Shown here: piece by piece, positions 22,401-33,718 of the stretch
Position numbering within the stretch: the first letter of the stretch is position 1
How the letters are laid out: each line of letters begins with the position of its first letter
Assembly (NCBI GenBank): GCA_015039365.1
Contig: WION01000011.1
Location: 620,001-684,000 of the forward strand
Origin: Amanita rubescens
Lineage: Eukaryota > Basidiomycota > Agaricomycetes > Agaricales > Amanitaceae
Length of the DNA: 64,000 nt
Direction of reading: 5' to 3'
Program-made: the position numbers and the translations under genes
Notes under the pieces: generated by a model
Database searches by the model: none
What the model saw: only the letters and a program-made list of their open reading frames with translations
What the model was told of the DNA's origin: nothing

Positions 22401-24013
22401 CTTTGGTGAACTTTTTTGTAGAGCTCTTCCGCAGTAAAAATTGCCCATAAGTCAAAGGCCTCAGCAACATGATCATGAAGCTCGTCAGCAATAGGTTTGT
22501 ACTTGTTGCTTCGGTTTTTGATGTGTCTTTTAAATGAATCTGAATGAAGGAGACGTTGGTTCCGTGGATTGACGATGGCATGAAGAACAGGGGAATAAAA
22601 GCATTGAAAGAACGATAGAACAGCACAGCCAGTGTACATCATATCAGAATGGCCCCAACCGCTGTCAAGATGCAAACAGTGGTCATCCCCGCCTTTAACT
22701 GTGAACATATACGATCCATCAGAGGGGCCACTAATTAAGGTGGGAGCAGTTGGGCCTGTTGGGTTTCTGAAGTCTAAGCTCATCCAGCGCTCAACCCTAT
22801 CACTGTCAGCTTTGGGAGACTCTGAAGAGATGGCGTCTAGATGTGGCCCAGATACTTCGGGTTTGGGTGCACCAGCAATGAGAAGCGGGATGCGCAAAGT
22901 TGGTTTGGAGGAATCTAGCACAATGGACAATTGGCGAATGTAGCGATTGCCTGAACTACGTGACCTTGATAACGTGGAGTGGTGCGTTTGAAAATGGCCG
23001 CTGAGAGTTGTGCACCACTTGAAGCATTCCGGGCAACGGTAATGAGTGAGGTGTGCATCATATTGCAGCCCTGGAATTGGGCGATCCACATTGATGCTCC
23101 GAAGGGAACAATTGTACAGAGTTTCCAGGTCGTCTTTAAAACCGATAGCTGCAAAGGAAGAAAGGTGTTGGAGGAGAGTGTTCAATGGACAGTCCTTAAT
23201 GTTACGTTTTTTAAGGTAATCTTCTAATGAAGCACCTGGGACTACACGTCGTTCTTCAGGGCAAACGAGACAAGTGAGTACTGGACTCCAGTAGAGACCT
23301 AGAAAATTGAGAACTGAGCAGCCGGCAAGAACGAAACACGAGGGTTCAGGATTGGTAGTATGGTTGCACTGCACGGTCAACCCGCAGTAGTGAAGTGACC
23401 AAAGGCATGAGCCGGCGTCGTCATCGCCGAGACGTGATAGTTTTGCGGTTTTGTCGCCCTTTGGTACCAGTAATGTAAGTGCATTGGCGTCAGCCAGGGC
23501 GGAGTACACAGCATTTTCATCGCAAACTGAGAATATAAAAAATGACAATAAGCCGACTTCTATGTGGCAGAACAGAAATAACACACCCCAAACGGAAGAA
23601 GTTGTCTTCCTCCGACTCGGAGCAACCTTCTTTTGTTTCCTTCCTTCGTTGACATCTACCTCTGAGCTCCCGTCCTCACTGCCTTCCACTGACTCTTGGT
23701 CGGCCAACAATGGTGGCTGCATAGAAGACGTGAGCTTTGTGAGCCTTAACTGTGGAACAAAGGCAAAGAAACAGTGTCCAACACGCACAGCAGTATTGAC
23801 TCTAAACTGGTCGCGACGAAACTCTCGTGACCCCGTACTCGCCGTACTTGAGCTTGACTGGTGTCTCTTTGACGATTGTTGGTTACATGGCCTTGGCGAG
23901 TCATCATCCGTGAGCTTATCATAATCGGAAAAGATGGAATGCAGATCCGAGTCACTATCCGTGAGCTTATCGTAATCGGAAAAGATGGAGTGAAGATCCG
24001 AGTTTTTGCTCAT
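19492..24013 (-). CDS. Large DUF3505-like Cys/His protein, copy 1 (about 1449 residues)
   Basis: Exons 24013-23587, 23526-21864, 21810-21277 and 21217-19492 join in frame (introns 53-60 bp). The first intron can also be read through as a hydrophobic stretch, but it has clean GTGTGT..CTCAG ends. The N-terminus holds a tandem copy of SDLHSIFSDYDKLTDSD. Two related modules follow, each opening with VLNFLG- or VLSFFQ-like helices around (Y/Y)SPVL and closing with a Cys2-His finger: CPECFKWC..HFQTHH and CSDCKMSY..HVKKHH. This resembles DUF3505 (orsellinic acid/F9 cluster protein C type), known to me from the N-termini of large basidiomycete helicase-like proteins. The remaining 850 residues are helical with no helicase or nuclease motif I can see. 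The frame is intact. Confidence 0.6.
23935..24004. repeat. Tandem duplication in the first codons of the DUF3505-like gene
   Basis: A unit of about 54 bp (GTGAGCTTATC..GATCCGAGT on plus) occurs twice in a row and encodes the repeated SDLHSIFSDYDKLTD peptide at the N-terminus. Confidence 0.85.
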
Positions 24014-26111
24014 GAATGAGTCTGAGTTCTACACATTTATTTAAGAGAGAAACCAAGGAAGGACGGTATACAAGAACAGACCTTCTTAGTCATTCTGACG
24101 ACGGGAAATGTGGGACAACTAGTAAATTATATTTGTTGGAATTGTGGGACAACTAATATGTATTGAAATAGTACCTAATATGTATTAACACTTTAATTAC
24201 GAGTGAGCAAGTGTGAATATGATATAAAAGAACTTCATACCTTCTCTTCGATGTTAAGCGATGAGAAGTTGTTAGCGTGAGAAACCGCTGACTATATACG
24301 GCCCTCGCCATGGTATTTTGCATTATTTGCTCTATATTAGATAATATAACCTATTATATTAACACTGAAATACGAACGAGCATGGGAATGCAGCTGATTA
24401 TATATGGCTCTATTTGTCAGTGTTAAATAATCATGCTGTCAGGAAGCACCATCGTTGGATTGACCTGCCCTAAAGTTACGCTACTCACTCAAAAAGGAGC
24501 CTTCTGCTCTGGTCTTTTTAACAATCCAAGTCAAAGGTTTTTTTTACAAGTCAAAGCGCAACTACTATGTGCTACTTATCTAAGCATAAAAAAAGAGAAA
24601 ACGCTCCGGAGCAGAAGTATCAAAAAAAAAGAAAAAAAGGAAGCAGTCAAGGCGCACAACGGCACTTTTGAGGGGACCTGAAGGGAGAATCAACGCACAC
24701 AACGACACCTTTGAGGGGACCTGAAGGGAGAATCAACGCGCACAACTGAGGAGTCCTAAGCGATACATGCAAAAGCATGGCGGGCAGTAAATAAAGCCCT
24801 GAGTCGAATCTTGAGGAGATAGAAGAGGGAGGAGGTCCTGTGCGTGAAGACAACAATGCGTCTCTAATGCCAAAGGCAAAAATCAATTGAGCTCCAGTTT
24901 ACAAAACAGATATCACGTACCGTTGGTCCAATTCCCTCCTCTGCGCACTCAGCTGGAGACGTTCTCATCTCACTGCTAGGCCGAGCGCAAAAAAAGAAAG
25001 CGCGCAGCGCACTGAAGTGCACCCAGCGCTTGGAGACGTCCTCATCTCACTCTTGAGTGGGCTGGAAACGGAACCATCACGCTACGGTGCCCGCCGGCGC
25101 CGCATGGATGGTCCGAATGAGAAGCAGAGTGTTTCTTCACCGGGGTGGCCAAACGACCGGCAAATTTGCACCCTGCCTTACCCGTCTGCCACAAAGGGCT
25201 ATGCCTAAGCATCGAGGACTGAAGGGAGGAAAAGCACTGAGACTTGGGGGGGAGGGAGTGGAAGGGAGTGGGGGGAGGGAGTAGGGAAGCAAAAAATGCG
25301 CGTGAGACGTGCGCAGTTCAAGCTAGAAAAGGAAATCTATATTTAGCACAAGGTTCCCACAATAAGTATGCCTTTTATCTTGTTCATTTCTTAACGCTAT
25401 TGTTTTATTCTGGTGTCTACAGACAGCTATTGAAACCTCCTTTCAAATGGTACCAAGTCTGTTTTGTTTTTTTTCCTTACTGGACCTGGAGACCCAGATT
25501 TCGACAGGCTTTCCAGATTTGGAAGGTCGGTGGTCTTGCAACGCGCGACTTGCGCATCCTGATCGCTTTACGCGGCGGAGAAGTCGGAAGAACGAGAGAG
25601 AGAAGAATAAGACCGCGTGAGGGCGACAAGAAGGACAAGGTAAGTTCCTTGCTCGCTACTGGCTGAGGGTGACGGTCAGGATAGAACGTAGAACAACTTT
25701 GACGGGATCGGACACCGCGGATGGGATGAAAGGTCGAGATAACGTATGTGCCACCTCACGAGCTAGCACTCAATCATGAGTAGTTAGGTGAATTCTCTCC
25801 CACAGAACCGTTATGAGGAGAATGGGAAATGGTTTTGATACCAGGTGAGTGCCCGGTATTGTCCTTGTTGAAACGACTGACACGCATTTGCGTTTAGACG
25901 AGAGTCTCATCAGGCTTTCCTGCCAATTCGGATGACATGAGTGACAGGTAGACTGCGGATCGCCCGTTGCTCCGCGGAACAGACTTTGGGTCATTCTGCG
26001 AAGTCATCAGCAAAACGGCAACTTCCGCTTTGGCCTCTCTGGCCGCTTTTCAGAGCGGTCAAAGCCGCCAAAGCTGTAAAAGCGGTCGTCCGCTCTTTTA
26101 GGCAAGGTACA
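24014..26111. other. Non-coding 5' flank of the DUF3505-like gene with a short tandem repeat
   Basis: AT-rich DNA at 24110-24430 is a plausible promoter. At 24650-24752 a unit of about 46 bp (CGCACAAC..TTTGAGGGGACCTGAAGGGA) is repeated twice plus a remnant. The rest shows no gene I can support. The inner right terminal block lies at 26034-26074. Confidence 0.5.
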
Positions 26112-26470
26112 CCACTCCCAGAGCTGAATCAGCAGCTCTGAGAGCTATTTGAGCACTGAGAGTGGTTTTTCGACTTTCTTAAGCTTCACACAGAATAAAA
26201 TGTGGCACAAAAAATGTTTTATTCCTGGTTGTAACGACAATGAAGCAACAGTGGTAATGTAACAGGTGACAGCGGGTGGGTGGGGCAGTACATGTAAAAG
26301 GTTGACGAAATCGGGAATGACGATGTAGTATACAGCGATGGTGTCGAATACGAGGGCGACGGTTTGCGAGCGGCCGATAGTGATTATCTTGAAAGTGAGC
26401 AATTGCAAATAACTAGATAGGAATAGTTAGAAAATGCTCGCAAAATAGTTAAAAAAAACCTAGCACCGTC

Positions 26471-26640
26471 TTATTCGAGCTCCATAACAAAATCGGCATC
26501 CGGATCATACTCCTCGTCTTCACCCTCAGCAACGGTGGCAGAGCCGCTACCGGTGCGGTCTTAGGGTTTAGGGTTGGTGTTTTGGCTGAGGAGATCCGTC
26601 AGCTCGGGGATAATGATGGGTCAAATTCAACTTGACCGTA
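26471..26640 (-). pseudogene. Fragment with an acidic C-terminus, family unknown
   Basis: The minus strand ends in GSATVAEGEDEEYDPDADFV plus six residues and TAA at 26471. Upstream, in the same frame after a stop, lies DPSLSPELTDLLSQNTNPKP. The sequence looks like the tail of an acidic nuclear protein or chaperone, broken by one stop. I cannot name it. Confidence 0.35.
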
Positions 26641-28090
26641 ACATCGCCGTGGTTATCCGCTGAGAATTCGGTATTTTCTCCGATAGCTTGCCAGTTTTGA
26701 GAGGGTTAAGGGCGGTGCTACTCATCTTTGCTTGTTGAGCGTGTCAGAGGCTGCTTGTCTTCTTGTCGAAGTCGCAGAGCGGATGCCATATCTCGTAACC
26801 TAGATCCCATTGTGCCATCAACGCGTGTTCGTAAGTCATAAATTCCACGTCAAAACATTAGGTTCAGCACGCCTGCGAATGTGGGGGGCTGCTGCTCACC
26901 TGTACTTTGCGACGAGTCCTGCTTGCCTGAGATGTCAGCGAGAGAATATAATCCTGTAAAATGCGGCTGGGTAACAAAACAAACCCGTCTTCTCAAAGCG
27001 AGCTGCAAATCGTTGACTGAGTTGTCGCTATATGCGCATGGTTACTCACATATAGGGCCGTCTGACGTCGATACGCACAACGCCAGGCAGCAATTTTCAC
27101 AAATTGGGGGATGGGCGAGAAAGAGGGCGATGAGAGAAGGAGGGGAAAAGCGACGCACGATGTCATTGTGTATTTATTTGGTATTATTTGCACCCCTCCC
27201 GAAATTCTGCGAAGTGCATCCCAATTCGGGGACAACTCCTCGAAACTATGGCCCAGGACGCATCTCTTTTCATCGCCTGTACAGGGCCTCGTGACGGGCT
27301 TGAGTTTGATAGGAGAGAATTTGAAAGACTTTGACACCGCTGGTTCAGGAAGGTATTAATACGTGTTGGTCTTTTTGCTTAGCTGAAAACTCTTTTAGAT
27401 TACTGGAGGGCAACCGAGAGAGCCACCATACTCACACAGAAGATCATAGACGCGAAATTGGCGTTGGCGCATCTGAGGCAACTCGGCAGATAGCGTATCG
27501 AGCGACAGCTGCGGGGAGAAGGGACAAATCAGAGTCATCAGACGCGGAGGAACATGTTGGCGATCGCAAGCGAAGAGTTAACCGCAAGACCAAGGCAGCG
27601 TCGGAGCCTTCCCACCGTAAAGCCACGCCAATTGGCAGGGTTCTAGAGTCGGCTACAGCTGACTCGAGTCCACCAATCAATCTCCAGCTGTTACTCCATG
27701 ACCAAAAAGTAAGGGCAAACAACGGTTGCAGCGCGTTTTTTAACTCCCATTCCTAGACTCACCCACCAACGGCAACAAAGTCAAACCTCCACGTACACCC
27801 ACTTCGCTCGAAGAAAAGCCCACAATTTCTTACGTTTGGTACATCTATTCCATTTCTTCGTATGCGCATTGTATAACACAATACTCCCCCTTTAGCTGCA
27901 GCGTTCGCGGGGTATACTCAAATTTATTCTACAACCACGCGAAGAAACGCGCAGTGGAATCCTCCCTTCCACCCGAACACGCAAACTTTTCACCAGACAT
28001 GCATTACCCACCAATGCTTCTCTTCCCTGCGCGGCCCACCAAGAGTCGCACCAAACACGAGGATGCGCAAGAGTCTCCCACCACCCGATG
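26641..28090. other. About 1.4 kb without a supported gene
   Basis: Open frames at 26881-27294 and 27331-27756 (+) and 26993-27337 (-) have no family motif or convincing splice pattern. Part of 27760-28090 may be diverged Plavaka sequence leading into the next feature. Confidence 0.4.
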
Positions 28091-28590
28091 GTCGAGGAGA
28101 AGGAGAGAGTCGAAATCAGGGATCCCTTGACTCGACGACTGCTGCGCACGACGAGCTACAGGGCCTTGTTGCTCAAGTCCACGCATTTCTGAAAATCGAA
28201 TACGACGGCCATGTGCTGTCGTAAACCTATGGACTACTCCCCCTTCAGCTCACGAGAGCTTGTTGCTGACCTGCTCTTTCGATGGGATGTTTCGTGAACG
28301 CATCCGGTCTGTGGACTCGGCTCAATGGACCCAAACGCCGAGACTGCTTATTTGTCGAACACACTACAGACGCTCCATGTGGATGCTGGAACACGACTTG
28401 GACGGCAACGGAAGACCCGAAATGTCCGTAATTCATTTGGAAAGCATCCTACGTGGTGCACATCTGATTGGAATTGCTGGATCTCAAATGATACCACCGG
28501 AGCTTTCCTATCATGACAGCCATTTTCAAGTCGTTCTACGTAAACAAATTCATCGATTACCAAGCACACGAAATTATATTCTAGTCGCAG
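28090..28590 (+). pseudogene. Scrambled C-terminal fragment of a Plavaka transposase
   Basis: It holds LQGLVAQVHAFLKIEYDGH (about 28155-28215), then GMFRERIRSVDS (28282 on), then LDGNGRPEMSVIHLESILRG and AHLIGIAGSQ, and the family ending FKSFYVNKFIDYQAHEIIF with a stop near 28585. In copies B and C the GMFRERIR block precedes the AQV..KI block; here the order is reversed, with frame changes. So it is a rearranged relic, distinct from copies A-C. Confidence 0.75.
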
Positions 28591-28619
28591 TAGTAGACGT
28601 AGAATAGAGGTAGATGAAT

Positions 28620-29440
28620 AACGAACTTGTCGTTTACATGCTTATCACATTCCTCGGAAAATCTGCATTAGTATAGTTCCCTGTACCCTGCGTTCTGTAG
28701 CAAAAGTGAGCTCAAACAGCATATGGATTGGGTAGCGAAGAAACACGCTGCCGACGTGGAACCAGTGTGAGTTTTTCTCTTGAGGCTGTACAGCGAGCAG
28801 TAGAAGGGCTTGGCGGATTGCGGTCAACACAATGGCGAGCGGGGCGGAGGGATTGAAGGGGCGCCGGGACTGTTGGCAGCCTGATGCTAACTTGGAGCAT
28901 TAGGCTGGGAGTTGAGGAACGGTGAAAGTGGGTGGGTATGTATGAGTACTTTTATGGATGTCGTGTTTGTTGCTCAATTTTTTCGGTCTAAAGCTGCTTC
29001 ACACTCTGCTTTTCTCGGATAGCAGAGCTCGAGACTGAGGCCCTGACTGCGAAAAAGGGGTAATATATTCCTTTCACTGATGTCTATCTCAGAGTCAGGT
29101 CGATCGAAGGGAAATAGCTCACGATTGGGTCAGCTGACTTGGCTCCTGCCAGCGTCCCACATAACCGAGACTGATGAAGCTGCATACCCTCTAGACGCGA
29201 ACATTGGAGCGCGTCCGCCGTCCGAGTCATGATACAGCGATGGGAGAAAGGAAGAGCGCAGGGCCCGGGAGACAATCATGGTAGTTCTACTAGGCGATGG
29301 TATTGTGAAGGTGGAGAACCCGAGTGTAGTGATTATTTTTCTTTGTTTGGCGAATACGTCAAGCTCGAAACTCAGGAGCTCCTTCGCAATAGAGAAATTG
29401 CCTATGACACATGCAGAAATAACAACAGACGCTGTATGCC
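28620..29440. other. Intergenic stretch with no supported gene
   Basis: No protein family, repeat or RNA gene recognised on either strand. Confidence 0.5.
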
Positions 29441-29446
29441 CATCCT

Positions 29447-30374
29447 TTACTCAAAACAACCAATAGCCGTCCTGAGAGCTGCCCTGCGGTCTTCGTCTGA
29501 ATAGCCTCTCATATCCACGTCAGGGTAATATCCTCTCAAGTACGCACGCAGTTGAACAGAGCTGAGATTGTCAATATCGTGTTTGTTAGACAGCTTTGGG
29601 AGTGCATTCTGTATTGATGTCAGCTATAGGATACTGTAGTGAAGCAATAAGGAGTACTTGTCGAAGTTACGTGGGGTCTCTACCATCATTGAACCGTACA
29701 ACCTTCAGCTCGCTCGGAAAACCGTTGCGACATGCTCTGTTGTATGCCTATACTGACACTTTGATGCGCCGATCCGATGAAAAAAATGGACGACGTACGA
29801 TGGCGCTCATCTGCTCCACTCTGTTTACTTGATCTTTCAATTCATCAACTTTCCGATCCGTCTGCTCAACTCTTTGATCAATTCGTCCCAGATCCTGCCG
29901 AAGTTGACGGATTTCATCACGGAAACCTTCAGCCAACCGATTCAGCTGATCCGTTGTTGCAAGCTGACGCAATTCCCTCTGTATACCCAGAAGCAATTGC
30001 TCTATACCGGCATTGACACCTGTGGCATGTAATTTCATAAATGAAAATGTTCACGCGCATCATGATAATACAGGGACGTACCAAGTCCTATGTGGGCGGC
30101 TGTGACTTGAGTATGATACTTATTAGCGTTCGCAAAGTCGGTACTGCCTAATTTGCCGTAACCTACGCAGATCAGATATGCCAATCTGCAAGTGATGTGG
30201 AAAGGCTCATGTAGTACCTCTGTAGTGGTTTGCAGTCTGCAAATAGCACCACGAGCCAACAACGTCATCATCGGTTGGAGGCGAGTGAGGTTGCTGTGGG
30301 TATTTATCCTCTCCAATGACAGCAGGTCGCGGGGGACGTATGATGGGTGGCATTTCTGGGTGTGCGTCAGCCAT
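29447..30374 (-). CDS. Mug135-like basidiomycete protein with central coiled coil
   Basis: The start ATG at 30372-30374 reads MADAHPEMPPIIRPPRPAVI, then DDDVVGSWCYLQTANHYR, the usual opening of this family. A second part (about 29750-30030) is a strong coiled coil: GIEQLLLGIQRELRQL, RDEIRQLRQDLGRIDQRVEQ and KVDELKDQVNRVEQ. After another intron come VVRFNDGRDPT and the C-terminal block ALPKLSNKHDIDNLSSVQLR, YLRGYYPDVD and ALRTAIGCFE, stop at 29447. The ending matches what I know as a Mug135-like C-terminus. Joining the last two exons at visible GT..AG sites leaves the frame off by one, so either a splice site is unusual or a small indel exists. Function is unknown. Confidence 0.7.
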
Positions 30375-30559
30375 AGCGCTCGGCGAGTGTTCAAGTTGGA
30401 TACGAAGGACGAGAGTAGAGTGGTAGAGTGGCGGTGACTAGTGGTGACTACTAGTGACCTATATGGCAACTGCCAGAAAATCAAGTCCTTTGCTTGCAGC
30501 AGCCACAGTTGGGTGGGCCTGCCAAGTGAGTGCGTTGAAAGTGCGGTGAAGAACTCCGA

Positions 30560-30680
30560 GTTGATGAGTCCAGTTCGTGAGCCAGAGAGAAAGTAAAGAG
30601 AAGGTAAAGAGATAGTAAAGAGAAAGCCAAAGAGAGCCAAAGAGAGCGTAAAGGAGCTCCTCTCGAGTCCACTACCCGCC
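30560..30680. repeat. Cluster of CCAAAGAGAG / TAAAGAGA words
   Basis: Repeated AAAGAGA words with GCCAAAGAGAGCCAAAGAGAG at 30625-30650. A related cluster lies at 32440-32490, on the far side of the Tpr/Mlp1 fragment, in the same orientation. Confidence 0.5.
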
Positions 30681-31270
30681 GGTGTTATAGGTATTCTTCA
30701 AGGCACCGTCCTGTGACCCTGCGTCCGTTTCGCGTCCGCGCTCTTGAGTCGTGGTTCCAATGCCATCCGCTGATGGTGAAGTCTCGATTGCTATCACCGT
30801 CTAGATACGAGTCCCTCGCCTTGCAACGGGAACCTCAAATCACGCCGAGTCGGTACATGAATAATTCACCTTACACGGGACATGTAATCATTCTCCAACC
30901 TCTCCGATACTTACGATATTGTACAAAACCGAATTGCGCCTTCGCCCATCCATCACGAACACATTATGTGCAGCCATGTAAATTCACTCGCAATAGAAGG
31001 CACTTGCACGGGTGAACACAGCGTAGGGATCGGAAAAGAAAAGACCTCGTCACGAAATGGGATGGTTCACCAGGGGATTGACCCGTTGGGATTGTTTAAT
31101 CCCGGAAAGGTTTGCTGGTCTTTCTACTTGTTTGATATGGGGTTCTAATGGAGTTACAGTTGTATCTTGATGACCCCGACAACGTATACGATTTTCAACT
31201 TACGACTCGGAAACCTCAAATAACATGACGATGCTAGGGTAACTAGGCATGACAGAGCGTTCGAGCCCGA

Positions 31271-32330
31271 GTGCCTCCCAAAGCTATCACTCGACGCGCT
31301 CGGGAGGACCAATCTCAGCAAAATCATGTTGGCGATTGTCGTGGGGACTCACTCCTTGTCGACGAACTTCGGCCGTACAAGCATAGGTCTCGGCAGTTGG
31401 ACAGCATCAGAAGCGTTCGTCGGTATTTGGTGCTAGAACGGAGGATAACAGCGTTGTACTGCGCTGGAGCGAGGATAGCGCAGAGCGCGGAAGAGGCAGG
31501 CGTTGGCGAAAAGGCAGAGAAGAACGAGACGGAAAGGGAACGAGCTTCATGCCAAGCAAATACAAAGCGCAATCAGAAGCTTTTCGACCAGCGGACGAGG
31601 ATCGACATAGAGTGCAACAGAGCAACTGAAGAATTGCATATTGCGACTGGACGAATTGAGCAGTTGCGCAATGAATGCGTCAACTTGCGTACATAGAAGA
31701 AGATTTGGAAGGTGTGCTATTCTAATTTTCTCACTCGGTTTGGTGTATTGATTGTTGATTTAGGGTGTACAAAGCCGGCTGGTCGAGGAGAACAAGACTC
31801 TTGCATTGGAGCGAGCGCACTTATTTGATCTTATGACTAACGTGCAGAAGATCCACAACAACCTTGAACGCGCCGGAGAAAATGATCGTCGGCGCTTAGA
31901 AAGCCAGTTGCAGACACTCGAAAGCCAAACGTAAGTATGCAGAGTCTGTAGATCGCTTCCACGAGCTGACAATGTTGATTAGACAAGATCTACGCGCCCA
32001 GCTCGTTCAAGAGAGGGATACAATCTGGCATATTAAGCAAAAGGAGATCAAGCTCAAGGAACTGCGAAGCCACCTTGATAGGAATGTAGGTTATCCTGGG
32101 CTTTCTGAAAGGGAATACACTTACGTTTGACAATGCAGATGCAAGGCCTGTCAAAGACGCGAGAAAGCCTCATCAGCGCTGAGACAAGCAAGAACCATCT
32201 GGAGGAGCGCGTTTCAGACCTTAACAGACAGATTCAAGGCAGTGAAGAGAAACCTGCTGTTTACGAGCGCAGACCTGCCACTGACTGCAGAATCTCGGCC
32301 GCCAAGATACAAGTCACGAGCAGCAACTAG
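31271..32330 (+). pseudogene. Fragment of a Tpr/Mlp1-like nuclear pore basket protein
   Basis: Exons at about 31271-31711, 31764-31931, 31981-32086 and 32138-32330 read a continuous coiled coil: RIEQLRNECVNLR, VQSRLVEENKTLALERAHL, NNLERAGENDRRRLESQLQT, QDLRAQLVQERD, KELRSHLDRN, LSKTRESLISAETSKNHLEE. This is the mid-region of Tpr/Mlp1/Mlp2 nucleoporins, which line the nuclear basket. The family has about 2000 residues; only some 300 are here. A TAG at about 31693-31695 sits where a Glu codon is expected before KKIW. No N- or C-terminal parts are near. It is a broken gene fragment, perhaps carried by a mobile element. Confidence 0.72.
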
Positions 32331-33710
32331 GTCGCAGGACTAAGGTAAGATCGGACTTCTGTAGCCCAGACCGCTGCTTCATTGGGCGAATATACTTATA
32401 GGTCTGCTATCAGCGTTAATCCCTGCGGGCCCTCAGAGAGCGAGCCAAACAGAGGCAAAGAGAGCTTAAGAGAGCCAAAGAGAAACGACGAAACACATCT
32501 ATGTTCTTATGCTTGTCGTATATTGTGAGATTGCGGTGCGACGAAGGGTCAATTTCTAGTAGCTTCCACAAAGCTCAAAGGGACTCTGAATCAGAGGCTG
32601 CGCCCGACATTCGAGTTCACTATTTTTCTTTGTTTGGCCTGTCCAGCCCACTGGTTCGATCCCAAAACTACCAAGGACCAGTTCAATGCTTACGCCAGAT
32701 GCAAATTGCTCGAAGAACGTGCTGACAGTATTCAACGAGACGGCCTTTCTCCACTCGTGTGTGCAAGGATTCTAGGGTATCTGCTCAAGTTTGCTCCAAC
32801 TACGGAAGGCCGCGCCACTTTTGCTAGAGAGGTAAACGTTAAACAGTTGTTGCGATGATTCTGCTCTAATCGCGCTCGCCGACGAGTATACTGAGAATTT
32901 CATACGTTGTTGTGAGTATCCATTTCTTCCGTACAGTTTCAGTTTATGCATAATGCTGTTGTTCCAAAACAAGTCAAACGCACCAAAGGCCCCACCCCAG
33001 CGCCAAGCGACCATCCTTCCCACCCGTCGTTTGATATTGCCAAAGAAGCCTTACGTGAAGAGTTGAGAAAGCCGCCGGAGAATCATGAAGCTGCCAAAGC
33101 CCAGGTAAGTTTATTCATCGGAGAATTCAGCTGTTTGAAGTGTAAAACCCAACAGGCACTCGAAAGAGATAGATATCGATGTGCCCTCACAGGGAAGATT
33201 GACTCGAAGAGTTATCGGTCTAATCTTGTGGCAGTAGATCTCGCAAAGGAGCGCCCAGGATCCACACAAGCTTCGCATATATTCTCACCCTCGATCAACA
33301 AGGACCACCATAGAGGGAATAACAAAGTAGGTCAAGCCATTTTCTTCACGACAGGATTAACCAGTCTGTATGCAGCAAACGTTCGCAGTGACAGCCTGGA
33401 CTATCATGGAGCGATTTGGAGGTGTTAAAGTCAAAGATGAGCTGAACAGTAACCAAAACCATCGACTAGAAAACATCATCACTATGAATAGTGACATCCA
33501 TACCCACTTTGACGATTTATTAATATGGCAGGTACCAGTGGTACGTTTCCTTATTGGTAGCTGCATTCTAGGCTAATTCGAGGCGAATTCAGGCTGATGA
33601 TCCGCCTAACACCTACATAGTGGATAGCTGGGATCCGTTCTTTAGAGTTGATATGCTTCCTGAAGTTACGTTCTATTCAAATGACCCCTCGCTCCCACCA
33701 CGGGACCCCC

Positions 33711-33718
33711 GTTACCTT
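33711..33718. repeat. KDZ-2 left target-site duplication (GTTACCTT)
   Basis: Repeated exactly at 36476-36483. The 8 bp are part of the HNH gene (codons for RYL). Confidence 0.92.

Larger units (their letters stand above)
19239..26126 (-). mobile_element. Candidate mobile element with imperfect inverted ends around a DUF3505-like gene
   Basis: Left end CCGCTCTGAGAGTGG (19239-19253); the inverted right end reads CAGCTCTGGGAGTGG (26112-26126), 13 of 15 matching. About 40-60 bp further in, both ends carry a second related block: GCTTTGACCTCTTTCCAAAG near 19297 and, inverted, GCTTTGACCGCTCTGAAAAG near 26055. The layout is symmetrical and encloses one large gene. No target duplication was identified and no known transposase domain is seen inside, so mobility is inferred. 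Confidence 0.5.

Noticed and set aside
23527..23586. Hydrophobic segment in the DUF3505-like protein, possibly a membrane helix
   Set aside because: It has GTGTGT..CTCAG ends and is 60 bp long; it is better read as an in-frame intron.
24960..25670. Basic open frame near 25244-25666 as a gene
   Set aside because: No family motif, no splice pattern, and it lies in the 5' flank of the DUF3505-like gene.
26560..26580. Telomere-like TTAGGGTTTAGGGTT
   Set aside because: Only two imperfect units; part of a decayed coding stretch, so not evidence for a telomere.
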